64,000 nucleotides of DNA from Adiantum capillus-veneris (Eukaryota > Streptophyta > Polypodiopsida > Polypodiales > Pteridaceae), in assembly GCA_014529385.2 (NCBI GenBank), contig CM043971.1, positions 54,638,709-54,702,708 on the forward strand. Direction: 5' to 3'. This document shows, one piece after another, positions 10,830 through 24,911 of the stretch. The notes beneath the pieces were generated by a model. That model was given only the letters and a program-made list of their open reading frames with translations, was not told the origin of the DNA and made no database searches. Made by a program: the position numbers and the translations under genes. How positions within the stretch are numbered: position 1 is the first letter of the stretch; every line of letters begins with the position of its first letter.

Positions 10830-11241
10830 CTTTATTGTCTGCCTGCTACCAGCATTTTGTAAGAATGGAACCAAATCTGGACCAGCAAGTTCCAAAAGCT
10901 CGTTCTCCAAACCAATATCAATCATTGTTTGATAAAGAAATTCATGAAAAGGGCGATCTGGCCACCTTACACTCAGCTGCACAATCTGTCTTATGTATTT
11001 CTCCCTTACTGCTTTGTCCAGAACTGCCTTCTGTAAAGTCCCAAATCCAGAACGGAAACCTGTTTGGGCACCTTCCTCCTTCAAATGCCTGAGCGCATTT
11101 CCGATTATTTCATAGCACTGCTGCCGGGCGAGAAGAGCAACCTCACGCCTGTTCTCATCAATATGATCGTTCATTGCATCGTCATTTGGATCCAAAGCCT
11201 TTGCTTTTCGTAATGGCAGTTCAACCACTGCTTCATAGAAC
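10830..11241 (-). CDS. NUP155: NUP155 exon 8 (last exon in window)
   Basis: FYEAVVELPLRKAKALDPND to GPDLVPFLQNAGSRQTIK, ending at a GTACAC donor in phase 0. The family continues with further helices, so this is not the last exon of an intact gene. Confidence 0.92.
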
Positions 11242-14200
11242 CTGTTTTGAGCTGAGACTCAGATAGAGCTAGAAAAAACATGCCATAACTAGAGCCTGAA
11301 CTTCATTATTTGAAAAGCAAAATGCCAGCTGGACAGGGTTTGTGGGAAAAACTCGGTTTATGTGCTCACTGCTACTATGATTCAAGCAGGTGCACATATG
11401 GTTAGATTGGGTTGAGAGCTCTTAGGCCCAGCTTACAAAATTTCCAGCATCCATCATTTTACAAAGATTGAACAGAGGCAAGAGACACCTATACAAAGCT
11501 TTACAGGGAATTTTATAACTGCTTTTTGCAAAGTAATCAAAAAACAAGAGGGTAAGGGGCAGCTCATAAGAGTGCACCCTCTCTGGCTAGTGCACTACTA
11601 CAAATGCTGGTGAACGTAACGAAAACTGTGCAAGGGGGACAGGTACAGCCCATCCAGGATGCCTAAGGAGCGGCGAAAACAGTCCCACTAAGAATCACTT
11701 TTTCTGTAAATACAATGAAAAACAGGGGGTTTTTGGAAGTCCAAGCATCGGAGGTTGTCGTGGGCACCTGTCTATGCTCCCTTCACAGCATGTTTTCTCC
11801 AAAACTCTCCCCCCTCTTTAAGTTGTGCCCTTCTGAATGAGCTCTCATGCTCTCTTCGCCTATTACCTATTCTCTGCATCCTCGTTTGTGCTCAAGCTCC
11901 CAATCAACTGCTCAATTAACCTCCGCATATAATCGACCCATTTTTTCAGTAATAATTTCTTGATTCCCATTCCCTAACTTTGGCTGTCCCCCATCAAGCC
12001 TTCCCTGTCCATAAGTACTACTGTATCTTAGAAAAAAGATACAAACCAGAAACCTAGAATTTATTTCATGTTAACTAAACCAAGGACACAAGACAAGTGC
12101 AAAGATTTATTTAATTTCAAAGTAAATAATACATGAAACAAAGTGCAAACACGTATTCCTAGACTACAAACACAAAAATGAAACAAAATTGCAATTTTCT
12201 GAAATCAAAAAAAACATGTAAAGTGAAAAGGGTCTTTACAACAAAGAGACCTTGAATCATGAATGTTGCAATGTAGCCCATTATTTCCCACTCCCATCTT
12301 CATCCTCCAGATTATAAGCCTACTATGAGCGCACGCCCTACAGCTTTGATTGTTATGAGATATCCTCATCCATAATTGCTCAAATTCTATCCACCCACTT
12401 AGTTTATGACTTGCACACTCACTATTTACAAGTCTGATGACATTGCGAAGAAGATCGGAGAGTTCACCCGAATCATGCATCAACTCGAGGAATACGGTGT
12501 ACAAGGAACGATCAAATTCACAAATCCTTAGCAAGCTAACTATTTCAAAGAGAATAATTTTCTTCTTACACCATTTCCCTGTCTCCCCTCATCATTGCTG
12601 CCAGAAATATGAGGCTACGGCCAAAGAGAATGATTTTCTACTTACACCATTCCCTCTGTCCGCCCTCATCATGTCTGCCAGAAATGTGAAGCTACGGCCA
12701 AAGAGAAATGAACTGGTCATAGTGGGGGCCCTTGACACGTCTCTCAGCTATCACCACATGTTGCATATCAGTCTCTTTCTTCCTCTGAGCATATTGGCAC
12801 TGATTCTACTTCACCCGCAGGAATTTGTGTGGGTAATTCTGTCTTGATGATGATGTCATTGAAGCGTGTACCACATTGCTTCTTTTCACCTCTATATTAC
12901 AATCTCATGAGTCACATGATAAAAAAATTGTTTGCTCCAGCAATGGCGTTCTCGTTTTGGTCTTCCTCCTATTTGCTACTCTAGGTCAGTATCATATCTC
13001 ACTGTGGGCCAAAGGAGACAAAAAGTCAGCCAAAAATGTCAATCCATAAAAATCAAGGGAAATTTGGTGGAAAACCCAGCATCCTTCAATACTTGAGTCG
13101 TCAAACAAGCTGACTCTATGCATGTGCAATGTGGGGCATGTGTATGCACGAGCATTCAGCTAGTTCTCTTGTGTGTGCAAGACTTTAATTTTTTAAAGGG
13201 AAGATTACCAAAATACCCCTGTGATTTATGGAAATTCCCAAAATACCCCTCAAATTTCAAAAATTCCCAATGTACCCCTCATTTTTGGCCAAAAATTCCC
13301 AAAATACCCCTACTTAACCTCACAAAACGGGATTGCACATCATGCCTTGAATGGCCCAGCTGGTTGGCCTGACACCCAGGTATTACATACAAAGTCACCA
13401 AGAAGATTCTGACAATGAAGTCTTGGTTGGTTTTTGGAATGTATGTCTATTTCTACATGCATTGTACCCAGAAATCTTATCGCAAAGAAAGCTGAGAATG
13501 TTTTGCCTCTTGTTTCCTAACATAAATGATGTGGTACAGGTGGTGTTGGAAGAAGAGGAGAGAAAAGAAAAGGGGAAGATAGGAGGGAGGATACCTGATT
13601 TCTTCAAACCTTTGACAAACACTTAAAAGATCTGCCGATTCTGGAACTTTCCCAAGTAAAGCCAAGGCTTCTCTTGCCAATCTTTCTCTCTGCTCTGGAT
13701 CAGTATCCTCCCTAGCCTTCTTCAAGCACTCAACCGCTTGGTAAAATGTGTAATCAGTCTCTTGGTAGAAGCTTGGACAGCCCTCTCTCAATTTCATGCT
13801 AATATCATCAACTGATCCTTGACCATTTAACCCCATATAATACTGCAATAGCAAATGACAGAAAACATTTCATACCTCAATTATGATGCGCGCTATGATA
13901 GTGTCTCTGAATTGTTGACAAGCAGCATACCTCCATCAGTGCAGCAATGAGCCGAGTAGCAATCTGTTCTCCATCTTCTGAGCAGACCAACTGGTGAAAA
14001 GTGAGATGAACGAGCTTGCGGCGCAGATTGCTGTCAAAGATCTGGGCTAAGCGTGCTACATGGTGCTGACAAAGCATTTGCAGCAACAAAAGTGCCTCAC
14101 CAGATCTTCGAAGAAGCCTCCGAATAAGCTCCAAACCTCTTACCTTCATGACAAATTAAAATTTACAAAATGGTCACCGAAGTTAAAAACAGATGCTTAA

Positions 14201-17200
14201 TACACGCCGTTAAGGATAAGCACCTCCATGACAGACAGTTCTGTAGAGCTGTAAGGAATTCTCTGCCGTTTGTTTGTCAAAGACTGTGTATTAATTCCTT
14301 GGGGTGCATCAAAAAGGTTCTTTGGGATGGAACTCAAATTGCCATTTCCATAAAAGCTTGGCAGGTCCCCAAGCCCAAAAATCCTCCCATAAAGTCCTCT
14401 ACGCTCATTTCTCCTGGATCTAAGGAACTGTTCTAGCCCTCTTAGCTTCTCTTCTAATGCTTGCATGGTTTCTGTCAATAACCTACAGACAACAATGCCA
14501 CCATCCTTATCCTCAAAAGTTGACTCACCTTTGAGGACCATGACAGGAAGCTCCCAAATCGGCCAAAGCAGCCTTGCAGTACACAAGCAAAGTCCTTCAT
14601 GAGCTCCAGAATAGACAGGTGTAGCTTCTTGCACAACTTGGCCCATGTTAAATCCCATGGCAGGTGATGCAATTGGACTCGTGCTAGGACCACTTCCCTG
14701 CAATTGAGGAACTCCTACAAGTCTAGAATCTTCAAAAGCTTCAGCTGCTCTCTCAACTACAGCTGACGGCACAATCCTTCCTTCCATTGGTGTTAGCCTT
14801 GCTGCAAGTAGCAAGCACATAGCAGCAGCCTCACCAGCACCATAACGTTGGAAAAAGTCTTCTAGCAGTGAATGCGACATCTTATTCTCCAAAATTTTCT
14901 GTAGCAAATCTACAGGTCTGTTAAATACAACTTCCATCAATCCCACATTTGTAAAAATAATAGACCTCCTTCTAGGTACAGCATGTTGTAAAGCAAGTTC
15001 CCCACGAACCCAGAGTCTTTTTGCTCTAGTAAGCTCCTCTTCCATGTTATCACCAACATCCCATACAGCAGATTCAGCTATAGTCATATATTCTGGAGGA
15101 GGAAGAGAATCAGCAATAGCCAAAGTCCTACCATCCACACCAAGCACTGAGACGGTCTCTCTTAGAGCCCGATAACTTCCTACTGTTGAAGCAGAGCTTA
15201 CAGAAAAGCTTCCTGATGGAGTTGTCAAGTCTTTTGTAACCAGCAACAACCTTGACATTGTTGCAGGAGAGGCATCAGAAAGTGATAGAAAGCCACTGGA
15301 ATAATAAGCAGATTCAACTTTTAAAACCAGGCTTTCAGGCTGAGGACGACCACCTAAAGCTAGACTACTAAAAGAGATAACTCCACCAGTCCCAACTGAA
15401 GGTGCTGGCCTGCTCATGACAAGCTTCAAGGTAGATGGCCTTGAAGAGCTGCTGGTAGACCCACTAAGCCCTCTACTTCCTACTGAAGAGGAGGTTGACA
15501 GATACATCCTTCGGCCATCAGATGTGACTGCCACGAGATGCAAAGACTTGGATTCTGCTGACGATAATGTTGAAATGGAAACTATTGGAGACTTGTGCAC
15601 ACGAGATGATGATCGTCTTCCAGATGTACGTCCGGTTCCAAAACGTCCATCTCTTTGATCACCAATATTTCTTTCCTCTGCAACCTTTTTCAGCGAACCC
15701 TCTCCATTTTTCCCCAAATCAAAAACCTGAATCTTTGACTCGTGAGTTCTTGTGTAAAGTATGTTTCTTTCATTATCAACAACCATCTCCACAACCGGAT
15801 CCACAGTCCCGAAGGTAAAGGAGTTGGGCAAAACCCACCTGGAAGCATGTTCACATTAAATTCATAAATACAACAGAAAACACATCCTGCTAGACAAAAC
15901 AATAAAGAAAACGCTACAGAAAAAGCATAAAATCAATCAACGCTACTACAAAAGCACCTCGACAAAAGACTTCCCAGGCCACTTGTAAGGCATACTTTCC
16001 GGCATCGGCTTTTCCAGCTTGCACCTGAACTGTACAGTAGCTCATATATATGACCATCTCTGCCTGCAAGAAAGATACGGCCTTGATCTGTAGTCTGTAT
16101 GCTAGTCATTGTGACCCCATCTGAAGGGATGGTATATTCATGCAATAATTGCATAGATAGCTCAGCAAATGGATCTGAACTATCTCCATTTGCAGAGCAG
16201 CACACACCAAGCAAAACAATCTGTAAAACAAAGTGCATCGTAAGCTTCACTGGTGAAATACAAGAAATTCACAGAGCCACTAAGCGAAATACTTAGCACA
16301 CCTCAACAGGTGTGGCTAATATCAGAAGATGTTGAATGGCCTCCACAAATATGCCAGACCTAGCCTTGGCAAGTCCAACTGCACATAAAGCCTGCTCCTC
16401 TCCACTATACTCTGGACAGAGTCCATCCCTGATACAAGCAACTGTGTAAATACAAAATCAACAAGAAAAAGTATATACTTTAAGCTTGACTAAGCTAAGT
16501 ACTTTAGCAGCATGCACCTCACCACTTATCGAACCTCCATAGAAACAGGCTATTGTCAACAGTTGCCCATGCTCGCCGAATGCTAGGAAAAATTCCACAT
16601 AAAGCTGTCCCCTGGCCCCCAGCTGCATTATATCGTTCGATCAAAACTGGAGGCAGCTCTCTGTTACTTGCCACATCCACGAGGGATGGCCACTGTTTCA
16701 CAAGCAACACACATAAACGAGAGGCAATCAAAAGTCAGATTACACATGCCAGGGGCACCAGCATCAAATTGGGGAAAGAACTAGTATGCTAACAAGTTGT
16801 TGCTTTCTTTTTCTTGTTGTTTCCTTGTTTCCTATTTTTTAATGTTTTTTCTTGTTTTCTTCTAATTGTTTTATGTGTTCTCTAGTCTCTCTCCATTTGA
16901 AGATTTTGATGTAGATTTCAAGGTTACTCGCAGAGGTTTTAGCTTGGTGTTGGGTAGCTAGCGTGTGAGGATTAGTGGTGCTAATCCTATAATTAAGACT
17001 TAAAACTTCATACTTAAGATCAAACTGAGACTCAAGAGACTGAACGTGAGTTTGATTGATTGAACGAATGCTTTAAAATTGAGTACAATAGGCTCTTTAT
17101 ATAGGAGACAAAGAGAAACAAATTAAAAGACACGTCTCATGGTGAAGAGACGCGACTTTAGACGTAAAGAGACACATCCTTTCGGCGAAGAGCTACAACT

Positions 17201-20200
17201 ATTGGACAAAGAGTTGCAACCGTAGAGCGAAGGGGTGTGCCCTGGTAGATCACAGCGATGGGGATCCATGGAGTGAAGGGTGGTGACGATCCAAGCGTAG
17301 GGGTTCTCCTTGGCATGGCACTTTGCATATCTGCAACTAGGAGTAGATGTAATACTACAACATAGTCACAATCGTGACATTCCCTCTTATTCAAAATGAG
17401 AGTCCGTGTCAAAGAAAAGACTTCTGATGTTGATAGAATTCTGAAAAAGCATTGAATCTTCGAAAATCTTCAGTCTTAGTTATTTGAAACCTTTGTCTTG
17501 AACCTTTGCTTCTTGCGAAACCTTTTTGCTTTGACTGCTAAATCCCATGTCATTGCATTATTCAAAGACTTTTTTGAGAAATCTCGCATAATCACGTTGA
17601 TTGTAGCAAGAGATTGATCTTCAACATTCTTCATGTGATGTAAGACTTTTGGCTTAAGATCTTCAGATAACTGCGAAACATTTGGTGAAGAGGAAATCTT
17701 CTCAAGACATTCTTTACAGAAGGGTAACTTCATCTTTACGAATCACTGACAAGGATTTTGGCTTGAGACTGCAATCATCTTCCAATAATGAATCAAAGAA
17801 AGTATAGTCGTCTTCAGACTCGGAATCTGCAACTATGTTCTTATCTTTGTCTGGTAATGAAGTGTCACTTGGAAAAACTTCTTGCTCGAAATCATCTTTG
17901 TCTTCAACAATTGGTTCAGGAGAAGTTAATGAATTCAAAAAATTCATCAATAATAATTTTTGCATCTGTGTCGGAGATCATATTCGTTTCATAATCCATT
18001 GTATCATGTCGTTTGGCTAGTACACGTGAGGCTTGAATCACTCAATCCGCATGATAAAGCCCGTGTAAAATCAGTTCACGTCCATCTTTGAACAAATTGA
18101 TAGTATGTCCTCGAAAGCTAATAGCAGGATCATATTAGAATAACCAATGTTGACCAAGAATCATGTCGTAGTAAGATAAAGGCATGACTTCGAAATCCAT
18201 TTAATATGCATATTTTGAATCTCAAACTAAAATTGTCAAATTGTTTCATCACAAGTTAAAATTGATCCATCTACTAATTCCACACCATATAAGTGAGATG
18301 TCTTCTAAGTTGGCAAGCTAAGCTGTTGAACTATCTGAGTACTGACGAAATTATTCGAGCATCCACTCTCCACCAAAATGTTGATGGAGCGACCATTGAG
18401 GGTTCCAAGAAGGCTCAAAACTTACTTTGAGAGAGGCTCCAAAACTGAAGAATTACACTGAGCATGCTTCATAAGAATAGTCATATCCGTTGAGACATGA
18501 ATTGTATTGACCACAGGTTTTCCCTTTATCTTGAGCAGAAGGCTAGAAGCTAGTTGTTCAACATTCGATGATGTTTCCGCGTTGGACTTTCTTTTCAAAT
18601 TAAACGGATTTGGTTTCTTTGTACATTGATACCATCTATGGTCACTACCGCAAATTGTACATAAACCGTTTGACGAAGAGCCTTCCTGAGGATTAGAACG
18701 CCGATCTTGAAAAAAATCACGTCCTTTACCACGATCAAGTGGAGCATTTGAAGAAGATCTGCTTTGAAATTGTCGATCTTGAGAGTAGAACCTTGCAGTT
18801 GAATCAGGCTCCGTTGCTTGCTGTCTAAACTGAGATTGTTGCTGCTGGCTTCGGCTATAGCTTTCTCTGCGATCGCGCTGTGAAAAGCGAGGGCTATTTG
18901 AAGATCCATCACCAGGAAAAAAATTCCGTCTAGGGTGCCGATTATCGCCAAGACGCTCCACATAGGCAATTACAACATCCCAAGTGGTAGGGTTGTGCAC
19001 ATCGCCCTTCAAGGTTGGTTCAAGCCCGTCAATGAAACTGTGTAGTTTATAAGAGGGGCTAAATTCTCCATCTCCAAAGTCAGTCTCTGAAACTCTGTGA
19101 TATACGCGGCCAAGGAACCTGTCTGGCTCAGGCGGCGAAGAGAGGACCGGGCATGAAAATCGTCACATGCATATCTAACCCTGTGTGCATGTGAACAAGC
19201 TACTTCATGTCCAGGGTTCACATCAGCTTAGGAATTGTTCTGGCACCTTTGTGAGGATGTTCGCAGGCCGTGCATGTCCAGACACTTGAGTAGTTGCATA
19301 TCCTCTGGTTACACACACCATGATCATCAAGTAGCCATCATGAGCATTTTACAATGCACATGATTGTATTATCTGGCAAATTGGCTAAGTGGATATATAA
19401 GAAAACCTAGCGCTAGCATTATCTGGCAGAAGAGGCAGCAAGAGTCCACCAACTCACAGGCACCTTCTCAGCAAGACCGGCAAGAGGCCTAGCATTTCCA
19501 ACCAACAGCAAATCAAGACCAGTGTTTTGGCTCAGGACCAGCCTAGCGTTTTTCAGTAGATCAACCCTGGCGTTTTGCAGTTTGCAGATCAGCCTTGGCG
19601 TTAGCAGATCACAGAACCAGCTTGGCGTTTTTGCAACAGATCAGGCCTAGCGTTTTGGCATCTTGCAGATACCTAGCGTCTTGCAGATTCCCGACGACAG
19701 ATCAGCACATAGCATCAGCGTTTTCAGTTTCAGCAGTTAGACTCCGCAGTAGCAGCCCCAAACCTCGTAGATCTCACCTTCCCGCAGCAGATTCTTGCCG
19801 CACGGTCAAATCAGCCAGAGTTTGCAGATTCAGCCCACTATTCGCAGATTTCAGCATCTGCGTTTTCAGCGCATCCTCATCACGTCGTCGTCGTCGTCGT
19901 CGTCCTCACCAACACAAAGATTTGCAGATTTCAGCCCGTCTTGTCGCCGTCATCATTGTCGTCGACATCGTCGGCAAGTTCATTGCATCTAGACCATTGT
20001 ACCAGATCTGCGCAATCAATAGCATAGACCTCTCTCGCCATAGAGAGTGGGACCCTTGGAGGAGGGTTTGACAACATTCTGGTGTCGTATTCTTCTCTCT
20101 CTATCTCTCAGTCTCAGCACCTTCATTCACACTTTATCCACTTGTTTGTGATCATTTGTACTCTCTCACTAAAGGAACGGAAGGCTCTCCCTTCCGTAAG

Positions 20201-23200
20201 TAAAAGGAACCCTTGAGCACAGTTCGGAGCACTCATCTTGAGCAAAGTTCAACATTCACTTCCACTGCACCTTACATTGGTACCAGAGCTTTGGCAGTGT
20301 TCTGTATCACTCAAGGAAAGAACCACAAAAAATAAAATAAAAATTGCTTGTGGCAGTCGCACATAACCCAAGTCCACTTGGGCGTGTCGATTCCTAATCG
20401 TGTTTTTGAAGAGTGACAGGAAACCCAAGAAAGAAGGGCTTGTCCGGCCTCCCCTTGTTCCTCTTTTCACTCATTGAGAGCGGACCGTGCACTTAGGGGC
20501 CGGCCAATCGTCATGAGGTGGGAAAAAACCACCTTGGTGTGAGCGCAAGGCCGCCAAGGGGTGCACCCGCAGGGAAGAGTAGAGCTAAGGTAAGAGAAGA
20601 TCCTTCTCTAACACAGATTGCAAGCTAAAGAAGAACCTCAAGAACTCAAGACCCTCAAGGACTCAAAAACCTCAAGAACTCAAGAACCCAAGAATCACAA
20701 GAACCCAAGTTCCTTGTGAACTCAAGTACCCAGAACTCAGTGTATGGTCATCACCCGAAGCGGAATGGATACTTTGCATGAAGGTGATGAGCATGGAGGT
20801 GGTGAAGAAGAATTTTCTCCACCAGGAGGTTTTTCCGACCCTCGCCCTTCCCCATCTACACCACGGTTTGCACCAGATCCTATGGAGGCTTTGGTCAAGA
20901 CGATGATGGACATGATGTTACAACAAGAAGCGCAACGCGCAGCCTTGGATCGGGAGCATGAGCAAGCACACTTGGCGGCTAAGGAAAGAAAGAGCATCTT
21001 GGATCGCGAGCGCGAAGAAATAAAGGCAGAATTGGATCGCGAGCACGAAGAAAGACAGTTAGCCTTGGAGTGTGAGCGCGAGCAAGCGCGCTTGGCGGCT
21101 GAAGACAAACGATCAACCTTGGAGTTAGAGCGTGAGGCGCATAGAGACCAACGCATGCAAGAGTTGGTCCTACAAGTACTCACCTCGAAGTCCGAACCGG
21201 TCAAAGAGGTTGGTGGTTCATCAAGTAGCATAAGCACAGATTCGGACTCCAACAACCCCGTCACTGAGAAGTTGACGTTCAGTAAGTATGACAATAAGAT
21301 GGATGCTACTATTATTCATTCTTGGTTGCATCATTTTAATGCTTACTTTGCGACAACTAAGAAGACTGGAAATAGCAAGGTTTTGACGGCAGCTACGTAC
21401 CTTGTCGGTGATGCCATTAATTGGTACCACGCATGGCAAGAGGCATAGTTGACCACGCACCTAGAGGAAGCCGACGAAGGCACACCCCTTTCTTTCAATT
21501 GGGCCGACTTCCAAGACAAGCTCAAGGCGCGGTTTATGCCACCCCAGTACCTAGCACAGTTGAAGGATGATTAGCGCGGCCTCAAGAAAAACGGTATGCC
21601 GGTCATGTCTTTCTCTAATCGTGTTATACAGCTCGGCACCCAATTACGCAAATCAGATGATGAGCGCAAGGAGGCATTCCTTTATGGATTGGACGAGTAT
21701 ATCAAGTATGATGTCGAGGTACTCGATCCAATCGATCTCAACAAGGCGGTAGCGATTGCTTTCGCATAGGAGATGAAGCACAATAAGAGGAAGCCTAAGG
21801 AGAACAAGTCTTCTCAAAGTACCTCTCAGACTCCACAGAACCCTCAGAACGGTAAGAACGGTAAGAATGGTAAGAATGGTAACTCTTCTAGCCAATCTTC
21901 CTCTAATCCTTCAGAAAAGAACTCACAAAATGCATCTAAGGGTAAAGCTAAAACACCTGCTAAACCTAAGCTAGCCCCGGATGAAAAAGCCGCAAAAGGA
22001 ATTATAGGAGGAACATAACGGCAGAAGAACAAGTCATTTATGCTAAGAAAGGTCGTTGTTATCAATGTCACGTCAAGGGTCACATTAAAGCGGCTTGTCC
22101 TAAAACAGCCCCACCTAAAGAACCTAAGCCACTCGCAACTACCACAAGCACTTTAATGAACCAATCTGAATCGTCACATGTTTCTGACACACACATTGAT
22201 GAGTCTCTCATGAAGTGTTATGGTCATGTGAAGGCTAAGCGTTTTGTCATATTGTTTGATCCAGGCAGTATGCATGATGTGATTAGTGTCTCTCTTGTAG
22301 AGAGAGTCCGCCTAGAGGTTAGTCAAACATCTCCTCTCGAGGTGTCTGGCTTCGCTCCCGATATGGACTCTCTCATCATGCAAGAGTGCCTTGATGTGTT
22401 GTTTACAGTTCAACAAGCTGCCTTCCGTAGAAAATTTGTAGTGTCTCCTCTTTCGGGATGTGATATGCTTTTAGGCATTTGATGGTTTCGTGAGCATAAC
22501 CCTCTCATTGATTGGGCAACCAATACATTCACTTTCAATGCCAAAAGTGACTCTCCCATTGTCATTCGTGGGGAGAATGTTTTTCATTCTTCACCTCTCA
22601 TTTCTAATGTGCAGGCAAAGCTTGAAAAGGAAAAGGAAAAGGAGAAGGAGACTCTCTCAGTCTTTTCTTCTCTAAAGCACGACACGCATGATTTGCATGA
22701 TCAAGATGTGATTATTCACAAGGATGATGACTTGCATGATAAAGATGTGATTGTTCACAAGGATGATGGTTTAGATGATGGTTTTTCCAGTGAAGCTAAC
22801 CTCATTGCAGATAGATCAATCACGCATAACCGATCTTGGCTCTGGAGTCGAGATCTAAGGAACCCACTCAGGAAGTATTATGTGTTCGCATGATTAGTCA
22901 GCACGCATTGTTCGAGTGTTTCATTCGTGACGGTTTCTTGTATTTTAGTCACCGTCTTTACGTGTTCCCTTTCCACAAGCATGCCGTATTGTACGATGCA
23001 CATGACTCACTCATGAATGAGCACGAATGTATGTCGATCACTCATGAAAAGAAGAAAAGTTTGCATTCAAGAAATTCACATTCCATGTCTCTTCATTGGT
23101 ATGACACAGTCTTAGAAGGAGTACAAGAAAAACTTTCCATCAAGCATCAACATTTTCATTGTGATTTGCCACAGTTGATAGAATTAGATCAAAAAGACAA

Positions 23201-24868
23201 GATTAGATTCCATTTTTTGTGTGTGTTTGATGTACAGTTTGGCACTCCGTCACTTTGTTCATCTACATTGCATACACAGTCTTTTTGAAAGAATTGTATT
23301 TTTCCAGTCACTCTACATGGAATGGGTATATTCATGTTTTTGTGTTGGAAGTGGTTTCAAGAATTTTCATTCTCGACGATTCTTGATGAAGATGGACCTA
23401 CGTCCATAGACGCAGTTGGACCATTGAAGCAGCCACAGATGACTTGGTGTCGCTTTCGGCGCGGCCCAAAGAAGCAAGCGTTGCAGACCTTTATGAATTT
23501 CAAGTATCACACGACCCACGCATCAAAGTGGGCTGTTGAAGAGTCCTTTCCAAGATTCCAGACACTGTTGGCGATCTCCCTCGACGCCATGCAGATCGGT
23601 ACCAGTACCTTACTTTAATAAGGAGGGGATGTCACGTGCACATCTAACCCTATGTGCATGTGGACAAGCTACTTCATGCCCAGGGTTCACGTGCACATCT
23701 AACCCTATGTGCATGTGGACAAGCTACTTCATGCCCAGGGTTCACGTCAGCTTAAAAAGTGTTCTGGCACCTTTGTGAGTCTATTCGCAAGCCGTGCATG
23801 TCCAAACACTTACGAGTAGTTGCTTTGGTTGCACACACCATGATCATCAACATTATAGCCAGTAGCCATCATGAGCATTCTACAGTGCACAGAAACCATT
23901 TTCCCTATTTTAGCCATTTTTCACTTATTATTACTAAGTGACTTTGTTGGGAAACTGGGTAGGGCAATTGGCTAAGTGGATATATAAGAAAACCTAGCGC
24001 TAGAATTATTTGGCAGAAGAGGCAGCAGGAGTCCACAAACTCAAAGGCACCTTCTCAGCAAGACCGGCAAGAGGCCTAGCGTTTCCAGCCAACAGCAGAC
24101 CAATACCAGCGTTTTGGCTCAAGACCAACCGAGCGTTTTTCAGTCGATCAGCCCTGGCGTTAGGAGATCACAGAACCAGCCTGGCGTTTTTGCAGCTAAT
24201 CAAGCCTAGCATTTTGGCATCTTGCAGATACCTAGCGTCTTGCAGATTCCCGACGACAGATCAACACATAGCATCACCGTTTTCAGTTTCAGCAATTGGA
24301 CTCTGCAGTAGCAACCCCAAACCTCGCAGATCTCACCTTCCCGCAGCAAATCCTCGCCGCATGGTTAGATTAGCCAGAGTTTGCAGATTCAGTCCGCTAT
24401 TCACAAATTTCAGCATCTGCGTTTTCAACGCATTGCGGTCCCGTCATCGTCGTCGCCGTCCTCACCGACACAGAGTCAGAATTCAGGAGATACAAGATTT
24501 GCAGATTTCAACCCCTAGCGTTAAGATTTCAGCCCGTCTCGTCGCCGTCATCATTGTCGTCGACATCGTCGGCAAGTTCATTGCATCTAGACCATTGTAC
24601 CAGTTCTGTGCAATCAATACCATAGACCTCTCTTGCCATAGAGAGTGGGTGTCACAAAGTGATGACGTGGCTACCGACACCAGAAACCCTAATTTCTGCC
24701 AGAAACCCTAATCTGCAAAAACCCTAACCCTAATTTCTAGCAAAAACCCTAAAAATGGCGGTTGAAAATGCCACGTGGCCAGTGTACTGATCTCCGAAAA
24801 AATGCGGAGCTAAAAAAGCAGCCTTTCTAGCGACGCAATTTGGAGGCTTTTGGCTACGCAAGAGGACT

Positions 24869-24911
<43 letters not shown>

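Larger units (their letters stand above)
11242..13594 (-). other. NUP155 intron 7 (2353 bp)
   Basis: GT-AG intron between exons 7 and 8. It holds two small tandem repeats (12546-12697 and 13205-13318) and one unassigned open frame (12205-12534). Otherwise nothing is recognised; 11242-12200 appears featureless. Confidence 0.85.

Noticed and set aside
12205-12534. Extra NUP155 exon between exons 7 and 8
   Set aside because: Exons 7 and 8 join exactly within an Arg codon as in the family, leaving no room for another peptide.
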